The notes below the pieces were generated by a model. It was not told where the DNA came from. It saw only the letters and a program-made list of their open reading frames with translations, and ran no database searches. A stretch of DNA of 40,796 bases, taken from assembly GCA_949283535.1 (NCBI GenBank), contig CASDTC010000012.1, positions 1-40,796 on the forward strand. Direction: 5' to 3'. The DNA comes from an uncultured Pseudomonadota bacterium (GTDB lineage Bacteria > Pseudomonadota > Alphaproteobacteria > Rs-D84). How positions within the stretch are numbered: the stretch's first letter is position 1; each line of letters begins with the position of its first letter. A program made the translations under genes and the position numbers. Below are positions 1 through 9,825 of the stretch, piece after piece.

Positions 1-18
1 AAGCCTAAGGAGAAAACT

Positions 19-1206
19 ATGGCAAAAGAAAAGTATGTAAGAACCAAGCCGCATGTTAATATCGGTACAATTGGTCACGTTGACCACGGTAAAACAACAT
101 TGACGGCTGCAATCGTTCATTACTATGGTGTTGGTGCAGACCAAGCCAAGGGTGTCGATCAAATCGATAATGCACCAGAAGAACGCGCACGTGGTATTAC
201 AATTAATACAGCACACGTTGAATATGAAACAGAAAATCGTCATTATGCACACGTTGACTGCCCGGGACACGCGGACTATGTTAAAAACATGATTACTGGT
301 GCGGCACAGATGGATGGTGCGATTTTGGTTGTTGCGGCAACTGATGGTCCAATGCCACAGACACGTGAACATATCTTGTTGGCACGCCAGGTTGGTATTC
401 CAAAAATCGTTGTTTATCTGAATAAATGCGATTTGGCAAATGACCCAGAACTGTTGGAATTGGTTGAAATGGAAATTCGTGAATTGTTGTCTGCGAATGA
501 TTTCGATGGTGAAAATGTTCCAATTATTCGTGGTTCTGCGGTTTCTGCATTGGAAGGCAAAAACGACGGTTTGGGCAAAGAATCAATCGATGCATTGTTA
601 AAAGCATGTGATGACTATATCCCATTACCGGAACGTCCAGTTGATAAACCGTTCTTGATGCCAATCGAAGACGTGTTCTCTATTACTGGTCGTGGTACCG
701 TTGTTACAGGTCGTATCGAAGCAGGTACTGTAAAAGTTGGTGATGAATGCGAAATTGTTGGTTTGCGTCCAACACAGAAAACAACAGTTACAGGCGTTGA
801 AATGTTCCGCAAATTGTTGGATCAGGGTGAAGCCGGTGATAATGTTGGATTGCTGTTGCGCGGTACCAAGAAAGAAGATGTTGAACGTGGTCAGATTATC
901 TGCAAACCGGGTTCCATTACACCGCATACAGAATTTGAAGCAGAAGTTTATATCTTGACGAAAGAAGAAGGCGGACGCCATACAGCGTTCTTCAGCAACT
1001 ATCGTCCACAGTTCTACTTCAGCACAACAGACGTAACAGGTACAATTACATTACCAGCAGATAAAGAAATGGTTCTGCCAGGTGATAATGTCCGTATCAC
1101 AGTGCAACTGATTGCACCAATTGCTATGGACGAAGGTCGTCGCTTTGCTATCCGTGAAGGCGGACGCACAGTTGGCGCGGGCGTTGTATCAAAAATCATT
1201 AAATAA
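19..1206 (+). CDS. tuf: Elongation factor Tu
   Basis: GTPase that delivers aminoacyl-tRNA to the ribosomal A site in the cytoplasm. The 395-residue length is normal for the family. The G1 loop GHVDHGKT is at residues 19-26, the switch I RGITI at 58-62, G3 DCPGH at 80-84 and G4 NKCD at 135-138; domains 2 and 3 follow to the C-terminus. The start is fixed by a strong AAGGAG nine bases upstream. It is the first gene in the window and lies 83 bp before rpsJ on the same strand, the usual junction of the str and S10 operons in proteobacteria. Nothing is missing. Confidence 0.99.
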   Translation: MAKEKYVRTKPHVNIGTIGHVDHGKTTLTAAIVHYYGVGADQAKGVDQIDNAPEERARGITINTAHVEYETENRHYAHVDCPGHADYVKNMITGAAQMDGAILVVAATDGPMPQTREHILLARQVGIPKIVVYLNKCDLANDPELLELVEMEIRELLSANDFDGENVPIIRGSAVSALEGKNDGLGKESIDALLKACDDYIPLPERPVDKPFLMPIEDVFSITGRGTVVTGRIEAGTVKVGDECEIVGLRPTQKTTVTGVEMFRKLLDQGEAGDNVGLLLRGTKKEDVERGQIICKPGSITPHTEFEAEVYILTKEEGGRHTAFFSNYRPQFYFSTTDVTGTITLPADKEMVLPGDNVRITVQLIAPIAMDEGRRFAIREGGRTVGAGVVSKIIK

Positions 1207-1218
1207 TTAAAACAGTCG

Positions 1219-1263
1219 CGGGTCGGTGTATCTGGATAAAAAACGCCAGAGATTACCGGCCCG
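1219..1263 (+). promoter_or_regulatory. Two-part stem-loop in the tuf-rpsJ gap
   Basis: Bases 1219-1227 pair with 1255-1263 (nine pairs, one G-U), and TCTGG at 1231-1235 pairs with CCAGA at 1246-1250 inside, leaving small internal loops. There is no T-run after it, so it is not a classic terminator. It sits where the S10 leader lies in other bacteria. A role as an L4-type autoregulatory or processing site is inference. Confidence 0.55.
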
Positions 1264-1289
1264 GAATAACGAATAAGGAAAACGAACAA

Positions 1290-1601
1290 ATGGTACCAGC
1301 ATCTAAAATTCGCATTAAATTGACGGCATTTGACCACAGAGTATTGATGGAGTCTGTGGATGAAATTGTCAAAACTGCAAAGCGCACAGGCGCAGAGGTA
1401 GTTGGACCTGTTCGCTTGCCGACATTGATTAAAAAATTTACAGTTAACCGTTCACCACATGTTGATAAAAAATCACGTGAACAATTCGAAATTCGCAATC
1501 ATAAGGCAGTTGTCGATATTGTTAATCCAACCCCTCAGACAGTTGATGCGTTGATGAAGTTGGATTTGGCGTCTGGTGTTGATGTAAAAATTAAATTGTA
1601 A
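1290..1601 (+). CDS. rpsJ: 30S ribosomal protein S10
   Basis: S10 of the small-subunit head, also a NusE partner in antitermination. At 103 residues it is the expected length. The N-terminus [14 protein letters not shown] and the [15 protein letters not shown] region match the family closely. The ATG follows AAGGAAAACGAACAA. It is the first gene of the S10 operon, with rplC 77 bp downstream. The conserved S10 loop that contacts the tRNA path (around residues 50-60) is present. Confidence 0.98.
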   Translation: MVPASKIRIKLTAFDHRVLMESVDEIVKTAKRTGAEVVGPVRLPTLIKKFTVNRSPHVDKKSREQFEIRNHKAVVDIVNPTPQTVDALMKLDLASGVDVKIKL

Positions 1602-1678
1602 TAATGTTTGTGTTGGGCGGGCGTAAAAATGGTGTGTACAACTGTCCAACCTACTGACAGAATAAAAGGCAAAATAAA

Positions 1679-2395
1679 ATGAAACGTAGCGGATTAATAA
1701 CAACAAAAATAGGTATGACACGTTTATATGACGATGGTGGTGTCGCGCATCCTGTGACAGTTTTGTCTGTTGGGGACTGCGCTGTTATTGGAAATCGTAC
1801 AATGGAAAAAAATGGTTATGTCGCAAATGTTTTGGGTATGCGTGAAGCAAAGGCAAAACATGTTGCAAAACCACAAGCGGTTGCCGCAGAAAAGGCTGGT
1901 GTAAAACCATATCGCAAGGTTGTTGAATTCCGTGTGTCTGATGATTGTATTATCCCAGTTGGTACACAATTATCTGCTGCGCATTTTGTTGCCGGTCAGT
2001 TTGTCGATGTCCAGGCGACCAGTAAAGGTAAAGGATTCCAAGGTGCAATGAAACGCCATAACTTTGGCGGCAAGGAAGCATCGCACGGTGTTTTAAAAGC
2101 CCATCGTTCCATTGGTGGTACGGGTATGCGTGAATGGCCAGGTCGTGTATTAAAAGGTAAAAAAATGGCTGGTCAGATGGGTAATGAAACCGTTACAGTT
2201 CAGAATCTGAAAGTCTTTGGTGTTGATGAAGCAGAAAATTTAATATTTGTAGAAGGCGCAGTTCCAGGCGCAAATGGCACTTTTGTTTTGGTTGCAGATG
2301 CAATCAAGAAAGAACAGGCTGATTTGCCGATGCCAACAAAAATGGCAACAGCGGACAATGCGGCCGAACCCGAAACAGAAACTGTTGCGGAATAA
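1679..2395 (+). CDS. rplC: 50S ribosomal protein L3
   Basis: L3 is an early 50S assembly protein that reaches the peptidyl-transferase centre. The 238-residue chain has the family start GLITTKIGMTRLY, the central loop GGKEASHGVLKAHRSIGGTG and the motif KGKKMAGQMG. The last ~25 residues, rich in Ala, Glu and Thr, are an acidic tail beyond the usual ~210-residue core. Such tails occur in other alphaproteobacterial L3 proteins. It lies between rpsJ and rplD, as in nearly all bacteria. Confidence 0.98.
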   Translation: MKRSGLITTKIGMTRLYDDGGVAHPVTVLSVGDCAVIGNRTMEKNGYVANVLGMREAKAKHVAKPQAVAAEKAGVKPYRKVVEFRVSDDCIIPVGTQLSAAHFVAGQFVDVQATSKGKGFQGAMKRHNFGGKEASHGVLKAHRSIGGTGMREWPGRVLKGKKMAGQMGNETVTVQNLKVFGVDEAENLIFVEGAVPGANGTFVLVADAIKKEQADLPMPTKMATADNAAEPETETVAE

Positions 2396-2425
2396 TAATG
2401 GCGACAGAATAGCAAGGTGAAGAAA

Positions 2426-3046
2426 ATGCAAATAGATGTTATAAATTTTGATGGCAAGTCAGTTGGTAAAATTGATTTGGCGGACCAGATATTCGGGATT
2501 GAACCGCGCGCAGATATTCTGCATCGTGTTGTTACATGGCAACGGGCGAAATCACGCGCAGGTACACATGCAGTGAAAACTGTTTCCGATGTCGCAGGCA
2601 GTGGTAAAAAAGCATTCAAACAAAAGAAAACAGGTAATGCGCGTCAGGGTGAAAGATATAATGTTCACATGCGTGGCGGTGGTGTTGTTCATGGACCTGT
2701 TGTTCGTGATCATTCAATCGATTTGCCAAAGAAAATTCGCGCATTGGGATTGAAAATGGCACTGTCTTCAAAGGTAAAAGATGGCAATTTAATTGTTATC
2801 GATTCCGAAAAATTAGCGTCTGCAAAAACAGGAACGTTTGCAAAACAACTGAAACAGTTGGATTTGAATTCGGTATTGTTTGTTGGTGCAGATGATTTAG
2901 ATGAAAATTTCCGCAAATCTGCGGCAAATATCGCAAATGTTGACGCGTTGCCGACAATTGGTTTGAATGTTTTAGATATTCTGAAACATGATAAATTGGT
3001 CTTGACAGCAGATGCAGTCAAGGCAGTGGAAGCACGTTTGGCATAA
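2426..3046 (+). CDS. rplD: 50S ribosomal protein L4
   Basis: L4 lines the polypeptide exit tunnel and, in E. coli, represses its own S10 operon. I place the start at the ATG at 2426 (MQIDVINFDGK, 206 residues) rather than an in-frame GTG at 2417, because AAGGTGAAG directly precedes 2426 and the GTG lies inside that binding site. The Lys/Gly-rich extended loop around residues 50-90 (KKAFKQKKTGNARQG, then RGGGVVHGP) is the tunnel arm. The C-terminal half is a normal L4 core. Confidence 0.97.
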   Translation: MQIDVINFDGKSVGKIDLADQIFGIEPRADILHRVVTWQRAKSRAGTHAVKTVSDVAGSGKKAFKQKKTGNARQGERYNVHMRGGGVVHGPVVRDHSIDLPKKIRALGLKMALSSKVKDGNLIVIDSEKLASAKTGTFAKQLKQLDLNSVLFVGADDLDENFRKSAANIANVDALPTIGLNVLDILKHDKLVLTADAVKAVEARLA

Positions 3047-3079
3047 ATGTTTTGGCGCATGATGAAAAGGTAAAATAAA

Positions 3080-3412
3080 ATGGCAGAAAAGAAAGTTAAT
3101 TCAGAGAAAAAAATCGTTGCGACTGCTGGTATTTATGATATACTGCGTCGTCCGATAATCTCGGAAAAGGCAGCAAAACTGTCTGAAAGTAATGGTGTTG
3201 CATTCGAAGTTGCGGCAAACGCAACCAAGGAAGATGTTGCACGCGCAGTCCAAGCAATTTACAATGTAAAACCAACCAAGGTTAATATTGTTGTTGTCAA
3301 AGGTAAAGTTAAATCTTTCCGTGGACGTGGAACGGGCGTACAACGCACTGTTAAAAAAGCATATGTGTCTTTGCCGGCAGATGCAAAATTGGATTTATCG
3401 GCAAACATATAG
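3080..3412 (+). CDS. rplW: 50S ribosomal protein L23
   Basis: L23 sits at the tunnel exit and is the main docking site for trigger factor and SRP. The 110-residue chain starts with a short basic extension before the family motif ILRRPIISEKAA. It contains the conserved VNIVVVKGKVKSFRGRGTG stretch. The start ATG is preceded by AAAAGG nine bases upstream. It lies between rplD and rplB in standard order. Confidence 0.97.
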   Translation: MAEKKVNSEKKIVATAGIYDILRRPIISEKAAKLSESNGVAFEVAANATKEDVARAVQAIYNVKPTKVNIVVVKGKVKSFRGRGTGVQRTVKKAYVSLPADAKLDLSANI

Positions 3413-3421
3413 TATAAACAG

Positions 3422-3462
3422 CCACAGCAGAGAACCCAATTCCCAGGATGTTAGTGTTGTGG
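3422..3462 (+). promoter_or_regulatory. Stem-loop in the rplW-rplB gap
   Basis: CCACAGCA at 3422-3429 pairs with TGTTGTGG at 3455-3462 (eight pairs, one G-U), with a 25-nt loop. There is no U-tract. It is one of a series of hairpins in the ribosomal gene gaps; its function is unknown. Confidence 0.4.
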
Positions 3463-3484
3463 TATAAATAAAAAGGTATAAAAA

Positions 3485-4318
<834 letters not shown>

Positions 4319-4333
4319 AAAACGGAGTAATTG

Positions 4334-4612
4334 ATGTCTCGTTCAGTATGGAAAGGTCCTTATGTTCATCCGTCTATCCTGAAAAAGGTTGCAGTGGCGA
4401 ATGAAAAAAATGACCACAAGCCAATTAAAACTTGGTCGCGTGGCAGCACAATTGTGCCGCCAATGGTTGGTCTGACATTTGAAGTTCATAATGGTAACAA
4501 GTTTATCCCTGTGTCCATTGTCGAAGATATGATTGGGCATAAGTTGGGTGAATTTGCACCAACGCGTACATTCAAAGGTCATGCGGCAAATAAAAAAGCA
4601 ACGGCTAAATAA
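4334..4612 (+). CDS. rpsS: 30S ribosomal protein S19
   Basis: S19 lies in the 30S head and bridges to the 50S subunit. I choose the ATG at 4334 ([11 protein letters not shown], 92 residues) over a TTG one codon earlier, because GGAG at 4324-4327 gives ideal spacing to the ATG. The motifs [14 protein letters not shown] and [14 protein letters not shown] are diagnostic. Confidence 0.97.
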   Translation: MSRSVWKGPYVHPSILKKVAVANEKNDHKPIKTWSRGSTIVPPMVGLTFEVHNGNKFIPVSIVEDMIGHKLGEFAPTRTFKGHAANKKATAK

Positions 4613-4655
4613 TTTTAGGTTATCGCTTAGTATTATAAATATAAGGTAAACAGTT

Positions 4656-5069
4656 ATGGCAACGACAAGATATGGAATAAAAGATAATCAAGTTCGCGCG
4701 TTCAATAAATTGATTCGCGTCAGCCACCAGAAGTTAAATCTGGTATGTGATACTGTTCGCGGTTTACCGGTCGCGCGTGCAATTGATGTCTTGAAATTTT
4801 CAAAAAAGCGTGTCGCAGGCGAAGTTTTAAAAACTTTGATGTCTGCGGTGGCAAATGCGGAACATAACAAAAACTTGCCCGCGGACAGTTTGTTCGTCAA
4901 AGAAATTTGGTGTGGCAAGGCGTTGACAATGAAACGCATTATGCCGGGACCACGTGGCAGCGCACGTCCGATTTTAAAACCGTTTTCTAATTTGACAATC
5001 GTTTTGGAATCGGGTGTGGCACCAACAAAAAAGGCGGCAAAAGCCACAAAAAAAGACAAGGCAAAATAA
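4656..5069 (+). CDS. rplV: 50S ribosomal protein L22
   Basis: L22 spans the 50S subunit, and its hairpin lines the exit tunnel near the macrolide site. The core contains SHQKLNLVCDTVRGLPV and the hairpin motif MKRIMPGPRGSARPI. At 137 residues it is longer than the ~110-127 typical of the family; the excess is a Lys/Ala tail (TKKAAKATKKDKAK). The start has AAGGTAAACAGTT upstream. Confidence 0.97.
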   Translation: MATTRYGIKDNQVRAFNKLIRVSHQKLNLVCDTVRGLPVARAIDVLKFSKKRVAGEVLKTLMSAVANAEHNKNLPADSLFVKEIWCGKALTMKRIMPGPRGSARPILKPFSNLTIVLESGVAPTKKAAKATKKDKAK

Positions 5070-5076
5070 AAACAGC

Positions 5077-5133
5077 GGCAAGTGGTATGGATTAAGTTCC
5101 TGAATAAAGCGAAATGCTTCAAGAACACTTGCC
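5077..5133 (+). promoter_or_regulatory. Long stem-loop in the rplV-rpsC gap
   Basis: GGCAAGT at 5077-5083 pairs with ACTTGCC at 5127-5133. Inside, GTTCCTGAA at 5096-5104 pairs with TTCAAGAAC at 5118-5126 with one mismatch. It fills most of the 88-bp gap and has no T-run. It is probably an RNA processing, stability or regulatory element (inference). Confidence 0.5.
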
Positions 5134-5157
5134 ATAATATAGTTAAGGAAAAATAAA

Positions 5158-5859
5158 ATGGGACAGAAAGTATCACCAATTTCTTTGCGTGAGTTTATTA
5201 ATAAGGTTACAGATTCACGCTGGATTGCCGGCAAAAAAGATTATGCAAATTTGTTGGCAGAAGATATTAAAATTCGCAACTTTATTGAAAAAAAGTTGAA
5301 AAAGGCGGGGCTGGCAAAGGTCGTTATTGAACGCTTTGCAAAAAAAGTTGTTGTTACAATTCATACATCACGCCCAGGTATGATTATTGGTAAAAATGGT
5401 GCAGATATCGAAGCATTGCGCAATGATATTAAAAAATTGGTAAAAAATGATCAGGTCGTCGTAAATATTTATGAAGTTCGCCGTCCGGATTTAAACGCGC
5501 AATTAGTTGCACAAAACATTGCACAACAAATCGAAGGTCGTGTTTCATTTAAACGGGCAATGAAAAAAGCGGTTCAGAATGCAGTAAAAGCTGGCGCCCA
5601 GGGTATAAAAGTTATGTGTTCGGGTCGTTTGAATGGGGCAGAAATTGCACGCAGTGAACAAATTCGTGAAGGCCGCATTCCATTGCATACTTTGCGTGCC
5701 GATATTGACTATGCGTCAATTCAAGCAAAAACAACATACGGTGTTATCGGTGTAAAAGTTTGGATTTATACTGGTGATGTCGTTAATAAAGAAAAGCTGG
5801 CATCTGAAATGGCGCGACCAACAGAATATGCCGGCAGCAGCGAAAGAAAAGGTAAATAA
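5158..5859 (+). CDS. rpsC: 30S ribosomal protein S3
   Basis: S3 forms part of the mRNA entry channel and its helicase activity. The 233-residue protein has the N-terminal [12 protein letters not shown], a type II KH domain with the [12 protein letters not shown] loop, and the C-terminal S3 domain with [13 protein letters not shown] and WIYTGDV. Family members usually begin MGQKVNPIGLR, so two residues differ. The start follows TTAAGGAAAAATAAA. Confidence 0.98.
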   Translation: MGQKVSPISLREFINKVTDSRWIAGKKDYANLLAEDIKIRNFIEKKLKKAGLAKVVIERFAKKVVVTIHTSRPGMIIGKNGADIEALRNDIKKLVKNDQVVVNIYEVRRPDLNAQLVAQNIAQQIEGRVSFKRAMKKAVQNAVKAGAQGIKVMCSGRLNGAEIARSEQIREGRIPLHTLRADIDYASIQAKTTYGVIGVKVWIYTGDVVNKEKLASEMARPTEYAGSSERKGK

Positions 5860-5928
5860 TTTTTGACGACTATCTATATGGTATCGGTAAAATCAAAAAT
5901 TAAATGTAAAAATTAAAAGGTTGTTATT

Positions 5929-6342
5929 ATGTTAATGCCAAATAAAACAAAATTTCGCAAACAGCACAAAGGCCGCATTCATGGTGTTGCCAAAGGTGGC
6001 AGCGAACTGGCATTCGGGTCGTTTGGTCTGAAAGCCATGTCGCCAGAACGCGTTACAGCGCGTCAAATCGAAGCAGCACGGCGTGCAATTACACGTCATA
6101 TGCGCCGTATGGGAAAATTATGGATTCGTGTATTCCCAGATGTTCCTGTTACTAAAAAACCAGCAGAAGTTCGTATGGGTAAAGGTAAGGGGGCTGTTGA
6201 ATACTGGATTTGTCGTGTAAAGCCAGGTCGTATCTTGTTCGAATTGGACGGGGTTAAGCCAGAGGTTGCATATGAAGCATTTGCATTAGCGGCGGCAAAA
6301 TTACCGGTAAAAACAAAAGTTGTTGAACGCAAAGTCAACTAA
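5929..6342 (+). CDS. rplP: 50S ribosomal protein L16
   Basis: L16 helps position A-site tRNA on the 50S subunit. The 137-residue chain carries the standard start [16 protein letters not shown] (hence the upstream of two nearby ATGs), then [27 protein letters not shown] and the [11 protein letters not shown] segment. rpmC follows 58 bp later. Confidence 0.98.
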   Translation: MLMPNKTKFRKQHKGRIHGVAKGGSELAFGSFGLKAMSPERVTARQIEAARRAITRHMRRMGKLWIRVFPDVPVTKKPAEVRMGKGKGAVEYWICRVKPGRILFELDGVKPEVAYEAFALAAAKLPVKTKVVERKVN

Positions 6343-6400
6343 AAAAAACAAAACTGAATGCGCACCGATATTTACGGGTATTTGCAAAAAGGTAAAAGAA

Positions 6401-6595
6401 ATGGCAGAAAAAAAAGTTGAAAAAGAATCTTTGACGACAGAAGCGTTGCAAAGCAAACTGGAAAATCTGAAAAAAGAACAGATGAATCAGCGCTTTCAGC
6501 ATGCTGCTGGTCAGATGCCTAAGACACATGTTATGCGTCAGACCCGTCGTGAAATCGCACGTGTTAAAACACAAATGAATGCGACAAAAAAATAA
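6401..6595 (+). CDS. rpmC: 50S ribosomal protein L29
   Basis: L29 is a small helical protein beside the tunnel exit. I choose the ATG at 6401 (MAEKKVEKE, 64 residues) because AAAGGTAAAAG lies immediately upstream. An in-frame upstream extension to 6320 overlaps rplP and encodes nothing family-like. LENLKKEQMNQRFQ and RREIARVKTQMN are typical of L29. Confidence 0.95.
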   Translation: MAEKKVEKESLTTEALQSKLENLKKEQMNQRFQHAAGQMPKTHVMRQTRREIARVKTQMNATKK

Positions 6596-6730
6596 AAATT
6601 GTCGATTTTTGTTGAGATTTCTAAATTTTTAGATATCATATGCCGAAATCGATTAAAAAAGAGGCTGATTAATTTGTGCAATTTTTATAAAATGTGCAAG
6701 TTAATATAACAAATGTAAGGAATAATAGTT

Positions 6731-7000
6731 ATGCCAAGACGTATACTGCAAGGAACGGTTAAAAGTACAGCAAATGACAAAACTGTTGTTGTCGAAGTTG
6801 AACGGCGTTTTCGTCATCCACTGTATGGTAAATTCGTAAAGCAGAACAAAAAATACAAGGCGCACGATGAAAACAACCAGTACAAAGTTGGCGACATCGT
6901 TGCAATTGAAGAACATCGTCCAATTTCCAAGACAAAATCTTGGGTTGTAAAGGGACGCGTCGGCGTGTCCAAGGACGAAAGTGTCGAAGTCGCAGACTAA
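6731..7000 (+). CDS. rpsQ: 30S ribosomal protein S17
   Basis: S17 is a primary 16S rRNA binder with an OB-fold. The 89 residues contain the family stretch [22 protein letters not shown] and later [18 protein letters not shown]. The ATG follows GTAAGGAATAATAGTT. A 135-bp AT-rich gap separates it from rpmC. That gap contains the direct repeat TGTGCAA (twice, 18 bp apart) and a weak inverted repeat TCGATTT/AAATCGA, but no convincing promoter. Confidence 0.97.
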   Translation: MPRRILQGTVKSTANDKTVVVEVERRFRHPLYGKFVKQNKKYKAHDENNQYKVGDIVAIEEHRPISKTKSWVVKGRVGVSKDESVEVAD

Positions 7001-7046
7001 GACAATTCACAACAGGTTCTTTGAGGTTCGCTTCGTTTAATCGGGG

Positions 7047-7090
7047 CAGGGCAGTCGGAACCTATAACAAAGCGGTGGGGGATTGCCCTG
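7047..7090 (+). promoter_or_regulatory. Strong stem-loop in the rpsQ-rplN gap
   Basis: CAGGGCAGTC at 7047-7056 pairs with GATTGCCCTG at 7081-7090: ten pairs with one G-U. A small palindrome CTGCATGCAG overlaps its 3' base. The 3' base lies 25 nt before the rplN ATG, so the stem could affect ribosome loading (inference). Confidence 0.5.
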
Positions 7091-7115
7091 CATGCAGGAA
7101 TTAAGGTGAAGGATT

Positions 7116-7490
7116 ATGATACAAAATGAAACAGTTATGACAGTCGCAGATAACTCGGGTGCGCGTAAAGCAATGTGCATCAAGGTTTTGGGTGGTTCTC
7201 ATCGGCGTTATGCGACAGTTGGTGATAAAATTGTTGTCGCAATTAAAGAAGCGATTCCACGCGGCAAGGTTCAAAAGGGAACAGTTCAACGGGCAATTAT
7301 TGTTCGTACAAAATTCCCGGTAAAACGTCCAGACGGTTCAATTATCCGCTTTGATGATAATGCGGTTGTTTTGATTAATAAAAATAATTTTGAACCAATT
7401 GGTACGCGTATCTTTGGACCAATCGCGCGTGAAGTGCGCCGTAAGTACGATGTGCAGAAAATTGTTTCTTTGGCGCCAGAGGTTATATAA
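7116..7490 (+). CDS. rplN: 50S ribosomal protein L14
   Basis: L14 lies at the subunit interface. The 124-residue protein shows the family N-terminus [16 protein letters not shown], then CIKVLGG and the C-terminal [10 protein letters not shown]. In many bacteria rplN opens the spc operon. Here a 115-bp structured gap precedes it, consistent with a regulatory boundary. The binding site is AAGGTGAAGG. Confidence 0.98.
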   Translation: MIQNETVMTVADNSGARKAMCIKVLGGSHRRYATVGDKIVVAIKEAIPRGKVQKGTVQRAIIVRTKFPVKRPDGSIIRFDDNAVVLINKNNFEPIGTRIFGPIAREVRRKYDVQKIVSLAPEVI

Positions 7491-7491
7491 T

Positions 7492-7525
7492 AATTTGGGC
7501 ATATTTAAAAATATCAGTCCAAATT
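7492..7525 (+). promoter_or_regulatory. Stem-loop in the rplN-rplX gap
   Basis: AATTTGG at 7492-7498 pairs with CCAAATT at 7519-7525, and ATATTT/AATAT can pair inside. It starts two bases after the rplN stop codon. No T-run follows. Confidence 0.35.
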
Positions 7526-7544
7526 TAGAAAAAGGGTTATAAAA

Positions 7545-7847
7545 ATGAAAATCAAGAAAGGCGATGAAGTCATAGTTATTTCGGGAAAGTACAAAGGCGT
7601 TAAAGGTAAAGTTCTGGAAGCGCGCCCGTCCGAATCCCGTGTCGTTGTCGAAGGTGTCAACCGTCGCAAATGGCATGTAAAACCAACCCAGGAACAGCCG
7701 GGGCATATCGTTGATCGTGAAGCGCCTGTTCATGTTTCTAATGTTGCGTTGGTTGATCCAAAAACAAAAAAGGCGACACGCGTTGGTTTTAAAATTAATG
7801 GTGATAAGAAAGTTCGTATCGCTAAAAAATCAGGTGCGGAAATATAA
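7545..7847 (+). CDS. rplX: 50S ribosomal protein L24
   Basis: L24 starts 50S assembly and lies near the tunnel exit. The 100 residues begin with a KOW motif ([22 protein letters not shown]), followed by [15 protein letters not shown]. The sequence [15 protein letters not shown] is typical of L24. AAAGGGTTATAAAA precedes the ATG. Confidence 0.97.
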   Translation: MKIKKGDEVIVISGKYKGVKGKVLEARPSESRVVVEGVNRRKWHVKPTQEQPGHIVDREAPVHVSNVALVDPKTKKATRVGFKINGDKKVRIAKKSGAEI

Positions 7848-7861
7848 ATTTAACAAATTCG

Positions 7862-7879
7862 TTCCCGCTGTTACGGGAA
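7862..7879 (+). promoter_or_regulatory. Short hairpin before rplE (copy 1 of a repeated hairpin)
   Basis: TTCCCG-CTGTTA-CGGGAA forms a perfect 6-bp stem with a 6-nt loop, 20 nt upstream of the rplE ATG. The sequence TTCCCGCTGTTACGGG recurs exactly before rplR. The gap before rplE is the position of the S8 translational operator in E. coli, but I see no sequence proof of S8 binding here. Confidence 0.5.
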
Positions 7880-7899
7880 TATAAAGTAAGGAATAAAAA

Positions 7900-8445
7900 A
7901 TGCAAAGCAGATTGCGTGAAATTTATGAAAAGCAAATCGTTCCGGAATTGATAAAGGAATTTGGGTATACAAATCCATTGGCTGTTCCGAAATTGTCAAA
8001 GATTGTTTTAAATATGGGTGTTGGCGAAGCGGTTACAGATAAAAAGAAATTAGATGCCGCCGCTGCAGATTTAACTGCAATTGCGGCACAAAAATCTGTT
8101 ATCACACGCGCAAAAAAATCAATTGCAACATATCGTTTGCGCGAAGGTCAGCCAATCGGAACAAAAGTTACATTGCGCGGTAAAAGAATGTATGATTTCT
8201 TGGATAAATTAATTACGGTCGCGTTGCCGCGTGTAAAAGATTTCCGGGGTTTGTCAAAATCTAAATTTGATGGTCGTGGCAATTATGCGTTCGGTATCAA
8301 AGAGCATTTGATTTTCCCGGAAATTTCTGTTGATAAAATCGAAGCAATTCGTGGTATGGATATTGTTATTGCAACAACAGCAAAAACAGATGAAGAAGCA
8401 CGTGCTTTGCTGACAAAAATCGGATTGCCGTTGGTATTGAAATAA
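7900..8445 (+). CDS. rplE: 50S ribosomal protein L5
   Basis: L5 binds 5S rRNA and contacts P-site tRNA. The 181-residue chain has the conserved [17 protein letters not shown] near the start, RKGQP-like [14 protein letters not shown], then [23 protein letters not shown]. It ends in TKIGLPL, as usual. It overlaps nothing and lies 18 bp before rpsN. Confidence 0.98.
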   Translation: MQSRLREIYEKQIVPELIKEFGYTNPLAVPKLSKIVLNMGVGEAVTDKKKLDAAAADLTAIAAQKSVITRAKKSIATYRLREGQPIGTKVTLRGKRMYDFLDKLITVALPRVKDFRGLSKSKFDGRGNYAFGIKEHLIFPEISVDKIEAIRGMDIVIATTAKTDEEARALLTKIGLPLVLK

Positions 8446-8463
8446 TTAAAAAGGTAAATAAAA

Positions 8464-8766
8464 ATGGCGAAATTAGCATTAATAAATAAGCAGAAAAAAC
8501 GCGAAAAAATGGTCGCGCAATATGCAAAAAAGCGCGAAACAATCAAGGCGAAAATGTCTGTGAATGCAACACCAGAAGAACGTATGGAGGCAATGAAAAA
8601 ATTAGCAAAATTGCCACGTAATGCAAATCCAACGCGTTTGCATAATCGTTGTTCTGTAACAGGGCGCGCACGCGGATATTTCCGTTTGTTTGGTTTGTGC
8701 CGTCAACAGGTTCGTACAATGGCATCTGAAGGTAAATTGCCAGGTGTACGCAAATCTAGTTGGTAA
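8464..8766 (+). CDS. rpsN: 30S ribosomal protein S14 (zinc-free form)
   Basis: S14 belongs to the 30S head. The 100-residue length, and the absence of paired CxxC motifs apart from isolated Cys in HNRCSVTGRARGY and FGLCRQQVR, mark the long zinc-independent form common in proteobacteria. The C-terminal LPGVRKSSW is diagnostic. The start follows AAAAAGGTAAATAAAA. Confidence 0.97.
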   Translation: MAKLALINKQKKREKMVAQYAKKRETIKAKMSVNATPEERMEAMKKLAKLPRNANPTRLHNRCSVTGRARGYFRLFGLCRQQVRTMASEGKLPGVRKSSW

Positions 8767-8776
8767 AATTTTAATC

Positions 8777-8819
8777 CCCAGTTGTGGACAATGCTGCTGG
8801 GTTAAAACGGATTATCCGT
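8777..8819 (+). promoter_or_regulatory. Tandem stem-loops in the rpsN-rpsH gap
   Basis: CCCAG at 8777-8781 pairs with CTGGG at 8797-8801. A second hairpin, ACGGA/TCCGT with a 3-nt loop, spans 8807-8819. The second stem is 19 nt before the rpsH start codon. Confidence 0.35.
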
Positions 8820-8838
8820 TGCTTACAAGGAGTAAAAG

Positions 8839-9237
8839 ATGTCATTATCACACCCAATCGGAGATATGCTGACCCGTATTCGTAACGGTCAGAATGCCGG
8901 TAAAGAATTTGTAGTTGTTCCAAACAGCAAACTGCGTGCAGCAGTATTGGCTGTGTTAAAGGACGAAGGTTTTATTACAGATTTCCGCAAAGAACAAATT
9001 GACGAACATCGTGCCAATTTGATTATCGAATTGAAATATATTGGCGGGAATGGTGCAATTCAAGATATTGCTGTGGTTTCAAAACCGGGACGCCGTGTCT
9101 ATTCTGGCAGTGCAAAAATGCCAAAGGTTCTGAATGGTTTGGGCATTGCGATTGTTTCGACGCCAAATGGTGTTATGACTGATCACAAAGCGCGTCTGAT
9201 GAATGTTGGTGGCGAAGTGCTGTGCAAGGTTATATAA
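8839..9237 (+). CDS. rpsH: 30S ribosomal protein S8
   Basis: S8 is a central-domain 16S binder and, in E. coli, the spc operon repressor. The 132 residues start with SHPIGDMLTRIRNGQ and end with the typical VGGEVLCKVI. KPGRRVYSG and LGIAIVSTPNGVMTD are diagnostic. The start has ACAAGGAGTAAAAG upstream, one of the strongest ribosome sites in the cluster. Confidence 0.98.
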   Translation: MSLSHPIGDMLTRIRNGQNAGKEFVVVPNSKLRAAVLAVLKDEGFITDFRKEQIDEHRANLIIELKYIGGNGAIQDIAVVSKPGRRVYSGSAKMPKVLNGLGIAIVSTPNGVMTDHKARLMNVGGEVLCKVI

Positions 9238-9258
9238 TTTAGAAGTAAGGATTTAATG

Positions 9259-9810
9259 ATGTCTCGTGCAGGAAAATATCCAGTAAAATTAAAGGACGGC
9301 GTATCGGCGGCAATTGCAAACGATACACTGACAGTAAAAGGACCAAAAGGCGAAATTAAAATCCCATTGGATACAAAGCATGCTGGTTTGGTTGATGTTG
9401 TTATTGACGCAAACCATATTGCTGTTACACCAAAAAACGCAGAAGACAAAACATCGCGTGCAATGTGGGGAACAATGGCTCGTAATGTTCGTGCCGCAGT
9501 TGAAGGCGTTTCTGATGGTTTCGCAAAAGAGATGTATATGAAAGGTGTTGGATATAAAGCATCAGTTAATGGTAATAAATTGGTTTTGGTTGCGGGTTAT
9601 TCACACGATGTTATTATGAATATTCCAGATGGACTGACCGTTCAAATGGGGGAAACACCAACGGAATTTGTTATTCGCGGCATAGATAAATGTCTGGTAG
9701 GGCAATTCGCGGACAAGGTTCATAAAGTTCGCAAGGCTGATCCATATAAGGGCAAGGGCATTTTCTATAAGGGTGAAAGAATCCGCCGCAAAGAAGGTAA
9801 AAAGAAATAA
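9259..9810 (+). CDS. rplF: 50S ribosomal protein L6
   Basis: L6 sits at the base of the L7/L12 stalk near the factor-binding site. Two adjacent ATG codons (9256 and 9259) are possible. I use the second, giving MSRAGKYPV and 183 residues, because L6 proteins usually begin MSR and TAAGGA then has 8-nt spacing. Both L6 repeats are present, and the C-terminal DPYKGKGIFYKGERIRRKEGKKK is characteristic. Confidence 0.97.
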   Translation: MSRAGKYPVKLKDGVSAAIANDTLTVKGPKGEIKIPLDTKHAGLVDVVIDANHIAVTPKNAEDKTSRAMWGTMARNVRAAVEGVSDGFAKEMYMKGVGYKASVNGNKLVLVAGYSHDVIMNIPDGLTVQMGETPTEFVIRGIDKCLVGQFADKVHKVRKADPYKGKGIFYKGERIRRKEGKKK

Positions 9811-9825
9811 TTAAATAAATGTTGA